From: Typhlomys cinereus
Lineage: Eukaryota > Chordata > Mammalia > Rodentia > Platacanthomyidae
Length of the DNA stretch: 64,000 nt
Direction of reading: 5' to 3'
Assembly (NCBI GenBank): GCA_023101885.1
Contig: JALPQD010000412.1
Location: 442,534 to 506,533, forward strand
This document shows, in pieces, positions 32,466-44,387 of the stretch. The position numbers were made by a program, and so were the translations under genes. The notes beneath the pieces were generated by a model. It searched no databases. It had not been told where the DNA came from and worked only from the letters and a program-made list of their open reading frames with translations. Position 1 is the first letter of the stretch; every line of letters begins with the position of its first letter.

Positions 32466-34375
32466 AGATCAGTTTTCTGTTACTGTAACAAAACACCTGA
32501 GAAAATCAACTTAAAAGAAGAAAAACTTGTAGTTTTAGAAGTTGGCTATGCTGTTTGGGGACCTGTAATGAGGCAGCACCTTTTTTTTTTTTTTTCTGGG
32601 TTCTCACCTTCTACCCTGTTTCGAGGTGGTCTCTTTTTTTTTTATTATTATCTCCGCTCATCCAAACTTAATAGGTACACCGGTTCCCTCCCTCCCTCCT
32701 CCTCCCCCCGACCCCTCTGCTCGCCCTCCCCTCACCCCTCCCTCCCTATCCCCCAGTGCCTCCCCTTCCCCAATCCCTGGAGAATCCTTTAATGTGCATG
32801 CCAAACTCTCCTCTGGGTCCTCCTCTCCGATGACGACGTACAAGGACCCAGCGGCATTTCCCTGAACCCTTTCCTGTGTTCCCCTTAGGCATAGGAACAC
32901 TATTTTGGCTGTCAATCCCTTGCCTCCAAGGATCTTGGTGCTTTTAGCAAATGCTAGACTTTGTGGGGTCAATAGTGTATTGGACATTGCGCAGGGCATA
33001 CAAAGTCCAATTATGATTGCTTCATCCCTAACTTGTGTGGAGTATCTTGCATATCATTGCTCCTCCCATCCTTGTGCTCTTACACTCTTATCGCCCCCTC
33101 TTCCGCAAATTTCCCTGAGCTTCAGGATAGGGAGAGATTAGGCTGGCCTAGTTCTATGTGGTTGATATAGAGTCTCTGAAGTTCTGGATTACGGTTTGTT
33201 GATTTTCTTTTGCGGTTTTGCTGCTCCTGCAATGCCCTTCACTCCATCCTGATGGGTATTGGATGTCACCCCCTGGCCAGAGATAAAAAGCTGTTAAACT
33301 AGAGTCTTGTTATAAGAGTATATTCAAAGGTAGATGTAATAAAAGTAGGAAACCATAGTGAGGGAGGGGTCAATCACCCATTTGCAAAATGGTTACTTCT
33401 TATCTGCCAGACTATATGCCCTCCCCTTCTGGTGAGATCACGCCCCCTCAGTTGTAAATGATCAGGAACGAAAAGTCTGTGAACTTAACCAGATGTCTCA
33501 TTGCTTACTTACAGTCTTTGATGGAGGCCTATTTTCTCTGCTGTAACATGGTCCCCTCTCTCCATGTTTCTGGTGTGGCCCTCCTACCCCATCCTTCCTG
33601 TTCATACTCCTTGCAATTACAGTATTACAAAGATTTATCGTCAAGTGTCTCTAGGTGGGCTGGGTGAGTTTGGTACTAGGAGCCACCTATTAGGGAGTAC
33701 ATACGGCGCTTAATTTTCTGGGTCTGGGATACTTCACTCAATATAATTGTTTCTAATGACATCAATTTCCCGGCAAATTCCAGTAATTCATCATTTTTGA
33801 TGGCTGAGTAGTACTCCATTGTATAGATGTACCACAGTTTCCTTATCCACTCGTCAACTGTTGGACATTTGGGTTGATTCCATGACTTTGCTATTGTAAA
33901 CAGTGCTGTTATGAACATGGTCGTGCTTGTGCTATCGAGGTGAATCTCTGCTGCATGGGGGGTTATTCCCAGAAGTGGAATCGCAGGGTCATATGGCAAT
34001 TCAATCTTTAATTTCTTTAAGAATCTCCAGACGGCTCGCCAGAGTGGCTGTATGAGCCTGCATTCCCACCAGCAATGTAGGAGAGTTCCCCTCTCTCCAC
34101 GTCCTCTCCAGCATTTGGTGTTGTTCGTATTGTGGATTTTTGATGAGGCAGCACCTTATAGCAAGAATGTACAGTGAAGCAAAGCTGCTTACCTCATGGT
34201 GGTAGGGAAGCAGAGAGAGAGAGATAACAAGGGGCCGGCTTCCCAGTATCCCCAATCCCAGTATTCCTGATGTCAAGGCATCCCCCTGACGACCTAACTT
34301 CCTTCTTCTAGGCCTCGCTTCCAGAAGATTCCAGTAGCCACAGGCTGGTGATGAGGCCTTTGCTACATGAAGACT
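32466..34375 (-). mobile_element. MaLR-type LTR (antisense) interrupted by L1 copy 2
   Basis: The left part (32466-32582: 'cagttttctgttactgtaac', 'aaacacctgagaaaatcaac') and right part (34158-34375: 'atagcaagaatgtacagtga' onward) join into one antisense LTR once the L1 at 32583-34142 and one copy of its duplication are set aside. Confidence 0.6.
32568..34157 (-). mobile_element. 5'-truncated L1, copy 2, with 38-nt 3' transduction
   Basis: The duplication ATGAGGCAGCACCTT is at 32568-32582 and 34143-34157. From the right: about 1.5 kb of L1 covering the ORF2 C-terminus (open at 33676-33999) and 3' UTR, matching 38037-39487 of the long copy. Then comes an A/T tail (32634-32651 on the plus strand), then 38 nt unrelated to L1 (32596-32633), then a second reversed poly(A) of T (32583-32595), then the duplication. 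L1-tail, unique sequence, second tail, duplication is the structure of a 3' transduction. Confidence 0.85.
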
Positions 34376-34564
34376 GGCCAGAGGGGAATCTCCCCTCCCA
34401 TGGACACTGCTATTAGAAATATCTAATGAAAGGCATTGATGATCAAGAGGATCTCATTGATCAGCAAACACAAAGTCTTTGTATGGCAGGAATGTCTGGA
34501 TTGCACCCAATCATGGCTTCAAGCTCATCACCTCTGTCCTCATGGTCGGGCAGCGAGAAAATTA

Positions 34565-34860
34565 GTTATTTTCTTGTCACTGGAAAATAGAAGCACCACA
34601 GTAGGAGGAGAAGTTTATTTAGGTTCATAGTTTTAAAGGGAACATTCTGTTAGAGCAGGAAAGACATGGTGGAAGGTTTGGTCTATGCTGGCAGGAGTTT
34701 GTTCTCCTTGTGATCATTCCAAAGCCAGGAAGTTTGGTTCAGAAATGGACATGTGCTATGAACCTAGTGACCTACCTCTACCAGCCGTGCCACACACTCC
34801 AAAGGTCCCTGACCTCCCCCAACAGCACCACCAGTTGGAGATCAAACATTCAAAAATGTA
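34565..34860 (-). mobile_element. MaLR-type LTR fragment (antisense)
   Basis: 'tttcttgtcactggaaaata', 'aagtttatttaggttcatag' and the terminal 'acagcaccaccagttggaga' follow the antisense MaLR order. Diverged, family uncertain. Confidence 0.5.
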
Positions 34861-35317
34861 ATTTAAATTATAACAGGAGCTTCCACTTTTCCTCAGTTCC
34901 ATCTCTGTTTATCCTGAAGTCGTGAAGTGCAGGTGAAAGATTTGCAAGGATGATGTCTGTTTCTTAAGAGCTATTCAAAGTATTTTCTCTTCTCTTTCTT
35001 GCCCATTAGGTTAGTTTCTATTTACTCATGAAGGTGTGAGATCAGAAGATCTCGTTGAATTAGAGAGTTCCTTCAAACAGTCTTCTTGGGCTTCATGAAA
35101 GGACTATATTACCTTATACAGAGGGGTTGAGACAACCTTCCAGCTGGTTGGACAGGGACCCCTTCTTCAGTCATAGTTTAGAGTCTGATGTCTTTGGAGT
35201 CAGTGGGTCTTTTGCTGAGACCTCTGTGGGTAGGGTAGCTGCTCCGTTCATCTCTTCACAGTCACTGATTTGGGATGGCTAAGGTAGGGTTTGTTAAGTT
35301 TCTCCAGGCTAAGTTAT

Positions 35318-35685
35318 ATGTTGCAGTTCACCTGCATGGTTGCTGATTAATAACCATCAAATGGCTTAAGGGAACAAGAAATTTATTTTCTTACTAATAG
35401 TCCAATTAAAGTTCTCCTTCCAGCTTGGTGGGAAAGCATGCACCAAGACCAGGCTGGGGAAAGTGGCCACACCATCTCTACATAATGACTGAGAGAGGGA
35501 CGATCCTTACTTGCCAGACTAGCATGTCTGGCCAAGTGTACACAAGGATGCCAACTCTCTCAATCAGCTATCTGTATTTTATTCCAGGGCCTAGTCTCAC
35601 CCACCATGGGCTGGGCCTTCCCCATCAGCTAGACAATCTCTTGCAGGTTTGCTCTGTCAAGTTGACACCTGTGCCCACATAACAT
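35318..35685 (-). mobile_element. MaLR-type LTR, group C copy 2 (antisense)
   Basis: It shares 'gttgcagttcacctgcatgg', 'atcaaatggcttaagggaac', 'gagagggacgatccttactt' and 'agttgacacctgtgcccaca' with the copy at 28085. Confidence 0.65.
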
Positions 35686-35849
35686 TATACCTCTACCCTT
35701 GCATGAACATGTCATGCTTAAAATGTGAGGCGCTATGTTCTACTTTGGAATTATTTTACATGAGAAATGTGTTTCTTCTTCACTTGTTTATTTTATTCCT
35801 CCCTCCCTCCCTTCCTTCTTTTTTTTTTTTCTTTCTGGATTTTTGAGAC

Positions 35850-35975
35850 AAGGCTTCTAGTAGCCCAAGCTGGACTTGAACTCACTATGTAGTCAAGGAT
35901 GACCTTGAATTCCTGATTCTCCTGCTTCCACTTCCCAAGGACATAGATTAAAGATTACTGTCATGCCTAACTTTC
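35850..35975 (-). repeat. B1-like SINE
   Basis: 'ttttgagacaaggcttctag', 'tggacttgaactcactatgt' and 'ctgcttccacttcccaagga' are the reversed B1 monomer. Its head end is degraded. Confidence 0.7.
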
Positions 35976-37030
35976 TCTTATTATATATTCATGGACATTT
36001 AATGTCTACTTTGGGCTATAATCTAATACTGTTTCATTGTATTGTACTGCTTAAATTGTTTTTGCTTTGGCTAGTAGGAACTCTTCATTTGGCCCATTTC
36101 CCTCTGTTCTCTCTCTCTGTCTCTGTCTGTCTCTCTCTTTTTCTCTCTCTCCCTCCCTCTCTCTCTCTCCCTCTCTGTTTGATCTTCTTTACCTCCTGGC
36201 ACTACACGGTCTCCAAGCTTATTTTGTATTCCCTACAACTTCTCCATTCCCAGGTCATTAATTGACTTCTGTCACTGAAGAATGTTTTGAGAAGCCAAGA
36301 TTCAGGAATTGTGCATTTTGCATTTGTCCCTTTTTATGTAGAAGGGAATTTATTGGATTGGCTTATAAGATACGGTCTAGGTGGTCCAACAATGGCTGCC
36401 AGTAGCTGCTCAGTCCAGAAGGTGAATTCTCCAGCAGTCCCAGTCTGTGGCTGAAGATCGGGGGGTTCTTGGCGAGTCTCTGTGTTTCAATCTCTTGGGG
36501 GGGTTGGAGGGTTGAAGGGGTCAGGTGGGAAGATGAGTTTACCAGCATGGGGCAAGAGAGTCTCCCTTTCTTTTGTTGCTCTATTAAGCTAAACATGAAT
36601 TCATGTAACGTCTGAATTTTGACTCATCTACGTGGACAATTCTAGGCTCCCTTTATTGTTTCTGTGTAAGTAATTTGTTCCAGTAATGAGACGCCTAGAT
36701 CCAACCATCCATCATACATTTAGCTGACTATTCCAATGTCAGTGTATCCGTATGCTGGCTTTCGGAGCAGTGAACTTGGTTGGGTCTCTTGGGAAACAAC
36801 TTGCATGTGCTTCGGTATAGTTCACCTCCTTCACCTTGATTTCTCAGCCTCTCAGGAGGCTGTTCCTTGCACTTGTAGCACAGTATCTTCATTCTTAGAT
36901 CTTGACTCTTAATGTTTTATTTTTCAAAGTTTTATTTTTAATTGTATACATTTGGTTTTATTTTTTGTGCTGTAAAGTTTTGACCTATCAGTTCTTTCAT
37001 GTATCTGCTGTTTACAGTATCAAGTAGAAT

Positions 37031-37033
<3 letters not shown>

Positions 37034-37066
<33 letters not shown>
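37034..37066. repeat. (TG)n microsatellite
   Basis: A TG run of about 33 nt, followed by interrupted TG-rich sequence to about 37083. Confidence 0.9.
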
Positions 37067-37068
<2 letters not shown>

Positions 37069-39020
37069 TGTATGTGTATGTGTGCGGGTACATATACAGG
37101 CATGCACATGACACAGTGTACATGTGGTCGGTGGACAACTTCTGAGGGTCAGTTCTGTCCCTCCACCATGTAGGATCCGGGAATAGAACTCAGTTCCTTG
37201 GTGAATGGTGTTTTAGTGTCATTAGTTGTTGATGCAACAAAACAATTGACCCAAACAACTAGGATTTCCCTCATCAACTAATTCAATCAAGACAATCCCT
37301 CCCAGGCATGCCCAGAAACCAAGCTTAATCTACAGAATCCCTTTTAGGTAGGACTGGCCACCTGTTTCCCAGGTGTCAGGTTGACTACTAATATTAGCCG
37401 TTACATATGGCAAGTGCATTACCTTCTGACCCATCTTGTTGGCATTCAGACAGAAAAATTTTACTGCCTCCAAATAAGACATGCTTTTCCTTTTGAATCT
37501 TCCTCTGTCCCCAAATCTTTTTGAACCTTTGAACCATGTTTCATCTCTATAGTTTTGCCTTTTCTAGAATACTCTATGAATGGAATCATACATCAACTAA
37601 CCTTTCCAGACTGGCTTCTTTTCCAGAACAATATGCATTTAAGATCCATCCATATATGTGCAGGCTTTTGCTGCAGACATGTTTTCAAATTATTTGAGTA
37701 CATATCAAGTGATGGATTACATGGTAAAACTATGTGTAGCTTTGTAGAAGCTGCTAAAATATCTAACAAAATGACTATCATTTTAAATTTCCATCAGCAA
37801 TTAATGAGTGTTTTTATTCTGGGTGCTGCAAGTTTTAGCCCCTCTAACATATACATAATAATATCATTTTGACAGATAATATTGAGTGTCTTTTCATGTA
37901 TTATTTGTCTTCTTTTTTTTTTAAGGTTGTGAAAAAATATTTTGCTATTCAGAAAAATCTATTACAATGATAAAATAACAAACATTCTGAAGATTGCTGT
38001 TCTTTTTTATTTTTATTTATTTATTTATTTTTATTTCAGCTCATACAAACTTATTAGGTACACCAGTTCCCTCCCTCCCTCCTCCTCCCCCGCTACCCCC
38101 TGCTCCCCCTCCCCACCCTTCTCCCTCCCCATCCCCCAGTGCCTCCCACCCCAATTCCCAGAGAGTCCTTTCTTGTGCATGACTGATTTTCCTCTGGGCC
38201 CTCCTCTCCGATGATGTACAAGGACCCAGTGGCCTTTCCCGAACCCTTTCCCGTGTTCCCCTTAGGTATAGGAACACTGCTGTGGCTGCCAATCCTTTGC
38301 CTCCAAGGATCTTGGTGCCTTTAGCAGATGCTAGACTTTGTGAGGTCAACAGCGTGTTGGACAATGCGCAGGGCATGCAAAGTCCAATTATGATTGCTTC
38401 AGCCCTAACTAGTATAGAGTATCTTACATATCATTGCTCCTCCCATCCTTATGCTCTTACACTCTTACCGCCCCCTCTTCCGCAAATTTCCCTGAGCTTC
38501 AAGATGGGGAGAGACTAAGCTGGCCTAGTTCTAGGTGGTTGATATAGAGTCTCTGAAGTTCTGGATTGTGGTTTGTTGATTTTCTTTTGCAGTTTTGCTG
38601 CTCCTGCAATGCCCTTCACTCCATCCTGGTGGGCATTGTATGTTACCCCCTGGCCAGAGACAAAAAGCTGTTAGAGTCTTGTGATAAAAGCACATTCAAA
38701 GGTAGATGTAATAAAAGTGGGAAACCACAGTGAGGGAGGGGTCTATCACCCATTTGCAAAATTGTTACTTTTTATCTGCCAGACTATATGCCCTCCTCTT
38801 CTGGTGAGATCACTCCCCCTCAGTAGTAAATGATCAGGAACAAAAGTCTGTGAACTTAATCAGATGTCTCATTACTTATTTGGGTCCTTGGTGGGGGCGT
38901 ATTTTCCCTGCTGTAACATGGTCCCTTCTCTCCTTCTTTCTGGTGTGGCCCTCCTACCCCATCCCTCCTGTTCATAATCCTTGGAATTCCTGTCTCTAGG
39001 TGGGCTGGGTGGGTTTGGTA

Positions 39021-42000
39021 CTAGGAGCCACCTGTTAGGGAGTACATACGGCGCTTAATTTTCTGCGTCTGGGATACTTCACTTAATATAATTGTTTCTA
39101 ATGACATCCATTTCCCGGCAAATTCCAGTAATTCATCATTTTTGATGGCTGAGTAGTACTCCATTGTATAGATGTACCACTGTTTCCTTATCCACTCGTC
39201 AACTGTTGGACATTTGGGCTGATTCCATGAATTTGCTATTGTAAACAGTGCTGCTATGAACATGGTCGTGCTTGTGCTATCGAGGTGAACCTCTGCTGTA
39301 TGGGGGGTTATTCCCAAAAGTGGAATAGCAGGGTCATATGGCATTTCAATCTTTAATTTCGTTAAGAATCTCCAGACGGCTCGCCAGAGTGGCTGTATGT
39401 GCCTGCATTCCCACCAGCAATGTAGGAGAGTTCCCCTCTCTCTACATCCTCTCCAGCATTTGTCGTTGTTAGTATTGTGGATTTTTGCCATCCTGACTGG
39501 GGTGAGATGATATTTCAGGGAAGTTTTGATTTGCATTTCCCTGATGGCTAAAGAAGTGGAGCATTTTTTAAGATATTTGTTAGACATTTTAATTTCATCC
39601 CTGGTAAAGTTTCTTTTAAGTTCCAGGGCCCATTTTTTAATTGGGCCATTGGTTTCCTTGGTGTTTAGTTTTCTAAGTTCTTTGTGCACTCTGGACAATA
39701 GAGCTCTATCAGATATGTGGTTAGTGAAGATTTTCTCCCATTCTGTGGGTTGCCTTTGAGCTTGCGTTACAATCTCTTTATCTGAACAGAAGCTCTTTAA
39801 TTTCACAAGATCCCAACTGTTGAGAGTTGGTAGCAGTGACTGTGCCATTGGATGTCTGTTGAGGAACTGTTGGCCTAGCCCAATCAGCTCGAGGGAGTTC
39901 CCTATCCTTTCAACTATGGTTTTTATAGTCTCTGGCCTGATATCAAGGTCCTTGATCCATTTGGAATTAAGTCTTGTACATGGTGACAAGTACGGGTCCA
40001 GCTTTAATCTTCTGCATGTGGAGATCCAGTTTTGCCAGCACCATTTGTTCAAGATGCTGTTCTTTTTCCATTGGATTCTTTGGGCCCCTTTGTCAAAGAC
40101 CAAATGGCTGTAACTTTGTGGGCTTATATCTGGGTCTTCAATCCTTATCCATTGATCTGTGTGTCTATTTTGGAGCCAGTACCAGGTTGTCTTTACAACT
40201 ATGGATTTGTAGTATAGACTAAGATTTGGTATGGTTATACCTCCAGCTGTGTTTTTGTTACTCAGGATTGTTTTTGCTATCCTGGGTCTTTTGTGCCTCC
40301 ATATGAACTTTGAGATTGTTTGGTCAACTTCTTTGAAGAATTGCTTTGGGATTTTGATTGGTATAGCATTGAATCTGTATATTGCCTTTGGTAGGATGGT
40401 CATTTTCGCGATGTTGAGTCTGCCAATCCAGGAACAAGGGAGGTCTTTCCACCTTCTGGTGTCTTCTGCAATTTCTTTCTTTAGGGTTTTAAAGTTTTCA
40501 TTGTAAAGGTCTTTTACCTCCTTAGTTAGGTTTATACCAAGGTATTTCATTTTTTTAGGGGCTATAATAAATGGTATTGTTTCTCTCAAGGCTTTTTCAC
40601 TTCTTTCATTCTGGGCATATAGGAAGGCCTCTGATTTTTGCACATTTATTTTGTATCCTGCCACCCTGCTGAACTTCTCAATTAGTTCCAGGAGCTTCCT
40701 GGTGGAGTTTTTGGGATCACTCAGGTATAAGATCATGTCATCTGCAAATAGGGATAGCTTGACTTCTTCCTTGCCGATTTGAATCCCTCTTATGTCCCTT
40801 TCTTGTCTTATGGCTTCAGCTAACACTTCAAGTACAATATTGAATAGAAGTGGTGAGAGTGGACAGCCTTGTCTAGTTCCTGATCGAAGTGGGAATGCTT
40901 CCAATTGTTCCCCATTGAGCATAATCCTTGCTGTGCGCTTGTTGTATATAGCTTTTATTATATTGATAAAGGTTCCTTCCATTCCTACTGTCTCTAGCGT
41001 TTTGATCATAAAAGGCTGTTGGATCTTGTCAAAAGCTTTTTCTGCATCTATCGAGAGTATCATGTGGTCTTGGACTTTGGACTGGTTTACATGATGAATT
41101 ACATTTATTGATTTGCGTATGTTGAACCAACCTTGTGTGCCGGGGATGAAGCCTACTTGGTCCCCATGAATGATCTTTTTAATATGTTTTTGAATCCGAT
41201 TTGCTAAGACCTTGTTGAGAATCTTTGCGTCTGTGTTCATCAGGGAGATCGGCCTATAGTTTTCTTTTTTAAGCGAATCTTTATTAGGTTTTGGGATTAA
41301 AACGATATTAGCTTCATAGAAGGAATTTGGTAGTGTTCCTTCCTTTGCTATTTGATGGAACAGTTTAAGGAGTATTGGTGTTATTAACTCCTTAAATGTC
41401 TTGTAGAACTCTGTGCTGAATCCATCGGTCTAGGACATTTTTTGGTGGGAAGATTCGAGATTACTTCCTCAATTTCCTTATATGTTATAGGACTATTTAA
41501 ATAATTCACAACTTCCTGATTCAATTTAGGTAAGTTGTGTTTACTTAGAAATTCATCCATCTCTTTTGTGTTGTCAAACTTCACAGAGTATAAGTTTTTG
41601 AAATATGATGTTATAATTCTCTGGATTTCTTGGGTATCAGTAGTGATAACTCCATGTTCATTTCTAATTTTGTTAATTTGGGTTTTCTCTCTCTTGCTTT
41701 TGGTTAGTTTAGCTAGGGGTGTATCAATCTTATTGATTTTTTCAAAGAACCAGCTTTTTGACTGGTTGATTTTTTCTATCGTTTTCTTAATCTCGATTTC
41801 AGATATTTCTCCCCTTATTTTGCTAATCTCCTCTCTTCTACTACTTTTGGGATCAGATTGCTCTAGTTTCTCTAAAGCTTTAAGCTGCATTGTTAAGTTG
41901 TTTATTTCTGACGTTTCCATTTTTTTGACGTAGGCATTAAGAGCTATGAACTTACCTCTTAGAACAGCTTTCATTGTGTCCCAGAGATTTTGGTAAGTTG

Positions 42001-42844
42001 TATTTTCGTTATCATTCACTTTCAGGAAATCTTGAATTTCCTTTTTAATTTCTTCCTGAATCCATGTCTCATTCAGCATCATAGTGTTAAGTTTCCAGGA
42101 GTTAGTGTATTTTCTCTTGTTTGATGTGTTGTGGATGTCCAGCTTTAGGCCGTGATGGTCTGATAGGGCACAGGTTAGAATTTCAACTTTCTTGTATATG
42201 TGTAGATTCATTTTGTGGCCCAATATGTGATCTATTTTGGAGAAAGTTCCGTGTGCTGCTGAGAAAAATGTGTATTCTTTGGTGCGTGGGTGAAAAGTTT
42301 GATAGAGATCTGTAAGGTCCATTTCTTTCAGGGTTTGATTAAGTTCCAAAGTGACTCTGTTAAGCTTTTGACCTGTTGATCTATCCCATGTTGACAGGGC
42401 AGTGTTGAAGTCCCCAAGAATTATCATTTGGGGATTGATTTCTTGCTTTAGACGCTGTAGGGTTTTCTTAATGAATGTGGAGGGGCCCGTATTGGGTGCA
42501 TATATGTTCAGTATTGTGAAGTCTTCCTAGTGAATTGTACCTGTGACTAAAATGTAGTATCCATCCGTGTCTCTTATAATTTTCTTTGGTTTGAAATCCA
42601 CTTTGTCTGATAGCATAATGGCTACCCCTGCCTGTTTTCTGCTTCCATTTGCTTGTAGAATTGTTGACCAGCCTTTTATTTTTAGAGCGTGCCTATCTTT
42701 TGTGGTGAGATGGGTTTCCTGCAGGCAGCAGATTGATGGATTTTGATTTTTAATACAAGTTTGTAATCTGTGTCTCTTGATCGGTGAATTAAGTCCATTA
42801 ACATTTAGTGTTATAATGGAGAAACTATTGTTAATTCCAGACAT
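39021..42844 (-). pseudogene. L1 ORF2 (endonuclease-reverse transcriptase), two lesions
   Basis: The L1 ORF2 protein makes the target nick (apurinic-type endonuclease, N-terminal) and copies RNA at the nick (reverse transcriptase). Visible parts: the endonuclease start with NVNGLNSPIKR and QETHL, then GDFN and SDHHGLKLD; the reverse transcriptase with [20 protein letters not shown] and the catalytic FADD at 40748-40737; and the C-terminal cysteine cluster C-x3-C-x7-H-x4-C (about 39460-39400). Two breaks are seen. An in-frame TAG at 42529-42527 interrupts the endonuclease after 105 codons, and a one-base loss around 41425-41432 shifts the frame between endonuclease and reverse transcriptase. 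The rest is uninterrupted, so inactivation is recent. It is not a host gene. Confidence 0.9.
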
Positions 42845-42894
42845 TTATTATGTTTAGTAGCTTTTATAAGTATATTGCTTCGTTTTTAATGATG

Positions 42895-43965
42895 TTATAC
42901 TTGCCTTCTGTTCTCCTGGATATGCCTGTTTTTTTCTTCATGCTTGAGTATCATTTCTAGCATTTTTTGAAGGCCTGGTTTGGTGGCCATGTATCCCTTA
43001 AAGTTGTCTTTGTGCTGGAAAATTTTTCTTTCTCCCTCGATCATGACTGATAGTTTTGCAGGGTAAATCAGCCTGGGTTGACATTTTTGCTCATTCAATA
43101 CTTGAAGTATGTCTCTCCAAGCTCTTCTTGCTTTTACTGTTTCGACTGAGAAGTCATTTGTTATTTTAATAGGTTTACCTTTAAAAGTGACTTGTTTTTT
43201 CTCCCTTGAAGCTCTCAGCACCAGTTCTTTATCTTGAATGTGGAGTGTTTTAACTATTATTTGCCGCGACGTGTTTCTATTTTGGTTGTATCTGTTTGGG
43301 GTGCGGAATGCCTCTTGTATATGGATGGGCCTCTCTTTTTTTAGATGAGGAAAGTTTTCCTTGATGATCGTTTGAAAAATTTCCTCAGGGGTGGTATTTT
43401 GAGATTCTTGCTCTGGTATTCCATGAATACGCATGTTAGGCTTTTTCAGGGTGTCCCATATCTCTTGGATATTTCTCTCAAGTATCTTTTTGGCTTTAAC
43501 AACCTCTTCCATTGAGCTGGTTAGTACTCCCACTTTATCTTCAAGGTCTGAAACTCTGTTTTCTGCTTCCTTAGTTCTGTTGATAAGACTCTCTGTGGCG
43601 TTCTGGGTTGAAGATAACTTGTCTTTTAGCTCAGTTTTAAACTCTGCTTGAGTTTGTTTTAACTGCTCTATGCCACTTTTTGTTTCTTGCACTGTTTTTC
43701 TCAACTCCTCCAGATGTCTGTTGTGTTCCTCTTCAAAGCGATTGATTCGATTATGTAATTCCTCCCTGATTTCCTCTTTCATAGTATTGAACATGGTAAT
43801 GATCATATTTTGAAAGTCTTTATCCTGGGTGGGGCTTTCTTGGCCTTTTTCCGTGGGTTTGTTCTTGTTGGAGTCTAACATTATGGGATTAATTTCTTCA
43901 GTGGGAAATTTGTTTACTTGATTGTTGCTTCTCATGGATTTGCACTTTGACTTTGGCATTGTCAT
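42895..43965 (-). CDS. L1 ORF1 (RNA-binding protein), open reading frame
   Basis: A complete frame of 356 residues encodes the L1 ORF1-type trimeric RNA-binding chaperone that packages the L1 transcript. The order is as expected. A polar N-terminus (MTMPKSKCKSMRSN start) is followed by a long heptad-rich coiled coil (about residues 50-150, rich in E, L and K), then an RRM-like segment with MRIHGIPEQE, and then the C-terminal domain around RRAWRDILQVLNEQ and RLIYPAKLSV. The stop is 50 nt before the ORF2 start, the usual bicistronic spacing. There is no internal stop or frameshift. Expression would need the L1 5' UTR promoter on the strand opposite ACOXL. Confidence 0.9.
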   Translation of the reverse strand: MTMPKSKCKSMRSNNQVNKFPTEEINPIMLDSNKNKPTEKGQESPTQDKDFQNMIITMFNTMKEEIREELHNRINRFEEEHNRHLEELRKTVQETKSGIEQLKQTQAEFKTELKDKLSSTQNATESLINRTKEAENRVSDLEDKVGVLTSSMEEVVKAKKILERNIQEIWDTLKKPNMRIHGIPEQESQNTTPEEIFQTIIKENFPHLKKERPIHIQEAFRTPNRYNQNRNTSRQIIVKTLHIQDKELVLRASREKKQVTFKGKPIKITNDFSVETVKARRAWRDILQVLNEQKCQPRLIYPAKLSVMIEGERKIFQHKDNFKGYMATKPGLQKMLEMILKHEEKNRHIQENRRQV

Positions 43966-44387
43966 TTTAACTCTTAAGATCTCTCAATTTCACTAAACTG
44001 AATTATTTGGCCTGTGGTCCTGGTGGGCGGGGCGGGCGGAGACTTACCTAGGTCGTGGGGTGAGGCCCGGCTGGACCGCGCGCGTCCCGACCGGTGGAGC
44101 GGAGTGGGGTGCAAAGGGGGGATGGGGGCTACGGCGTGGAGCTATTTAACCCGATGGCAGCTGGGGCGGGGCCCGGGCGCAGGGGGAGGTCCTCCTCGTC
44201 CCTTGGTCCCGCGCGCGGCCCGGCTGGATGGTGGGAGTCGGAGCCGGGTCCCTGTGGGCCGACCTGGGGTCCTGGTGGGCAGTGCGCGGGGGGCGGGGGT
44301 ACTCACCAGCTAGGGCGCGGGGTTGAGGCCCGGCTGGACCGTGCGCGCGCGCGTCTCGACCAGTGGAGCGGGTTGGGGTGCAAAAAG
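43966..44387 (-). promoter_or_regulatory. L1 5' UTR / internal promoter, two GC-rich monomers
   Basis: A CpG-dense block of about 420 nt directly before ORF1. Two related units are recognisable from repeated landmarks: GGTCCTGGTGGGC at 44016 and 44268, GGCCCGGCTGGACCG in each, and GGGGTGCAAA at 44107 and 44376. The period is roughly 250-270 nt. Tandem 5' monomers are typical of rodent L1 promoters. On the sense strand the units carry donor-like sequences (CTAG|GTAAGT near 44055-44046 and CTG|GTGAGTAC near 44312-44302). Confidence 0.8.

Larger units (their letters stand above)
34861..37490 (+). other. ACOXL: ACOXL large intron, mixed stretch
   Basis: It contains a group C LTR (35318-35685), a B1-like SINE (35850-35975), a pyrimidine-rich TCTC tract (about 36105-36180), a (TG)n microsatellite (37034-37066) and two LTR-like pieces I could only loosely recognise (about 36340-36600 and 37200-37420). 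The rest is unassigned. Confidence 0.5.

Noticed and set aside
32271..32792. 173-codon open frame
   Set aside because: It crosses from unique sequence into an LTR, a poly(T) tract and the reversed L1 3' UTR, so it is not a gene.
39021..43965. Long minus-strand open frames as host genes
   Set aside because: Their motifs and order are those of L1 ORF1 and ORF2, with flanking duplications and poly(A) tails.
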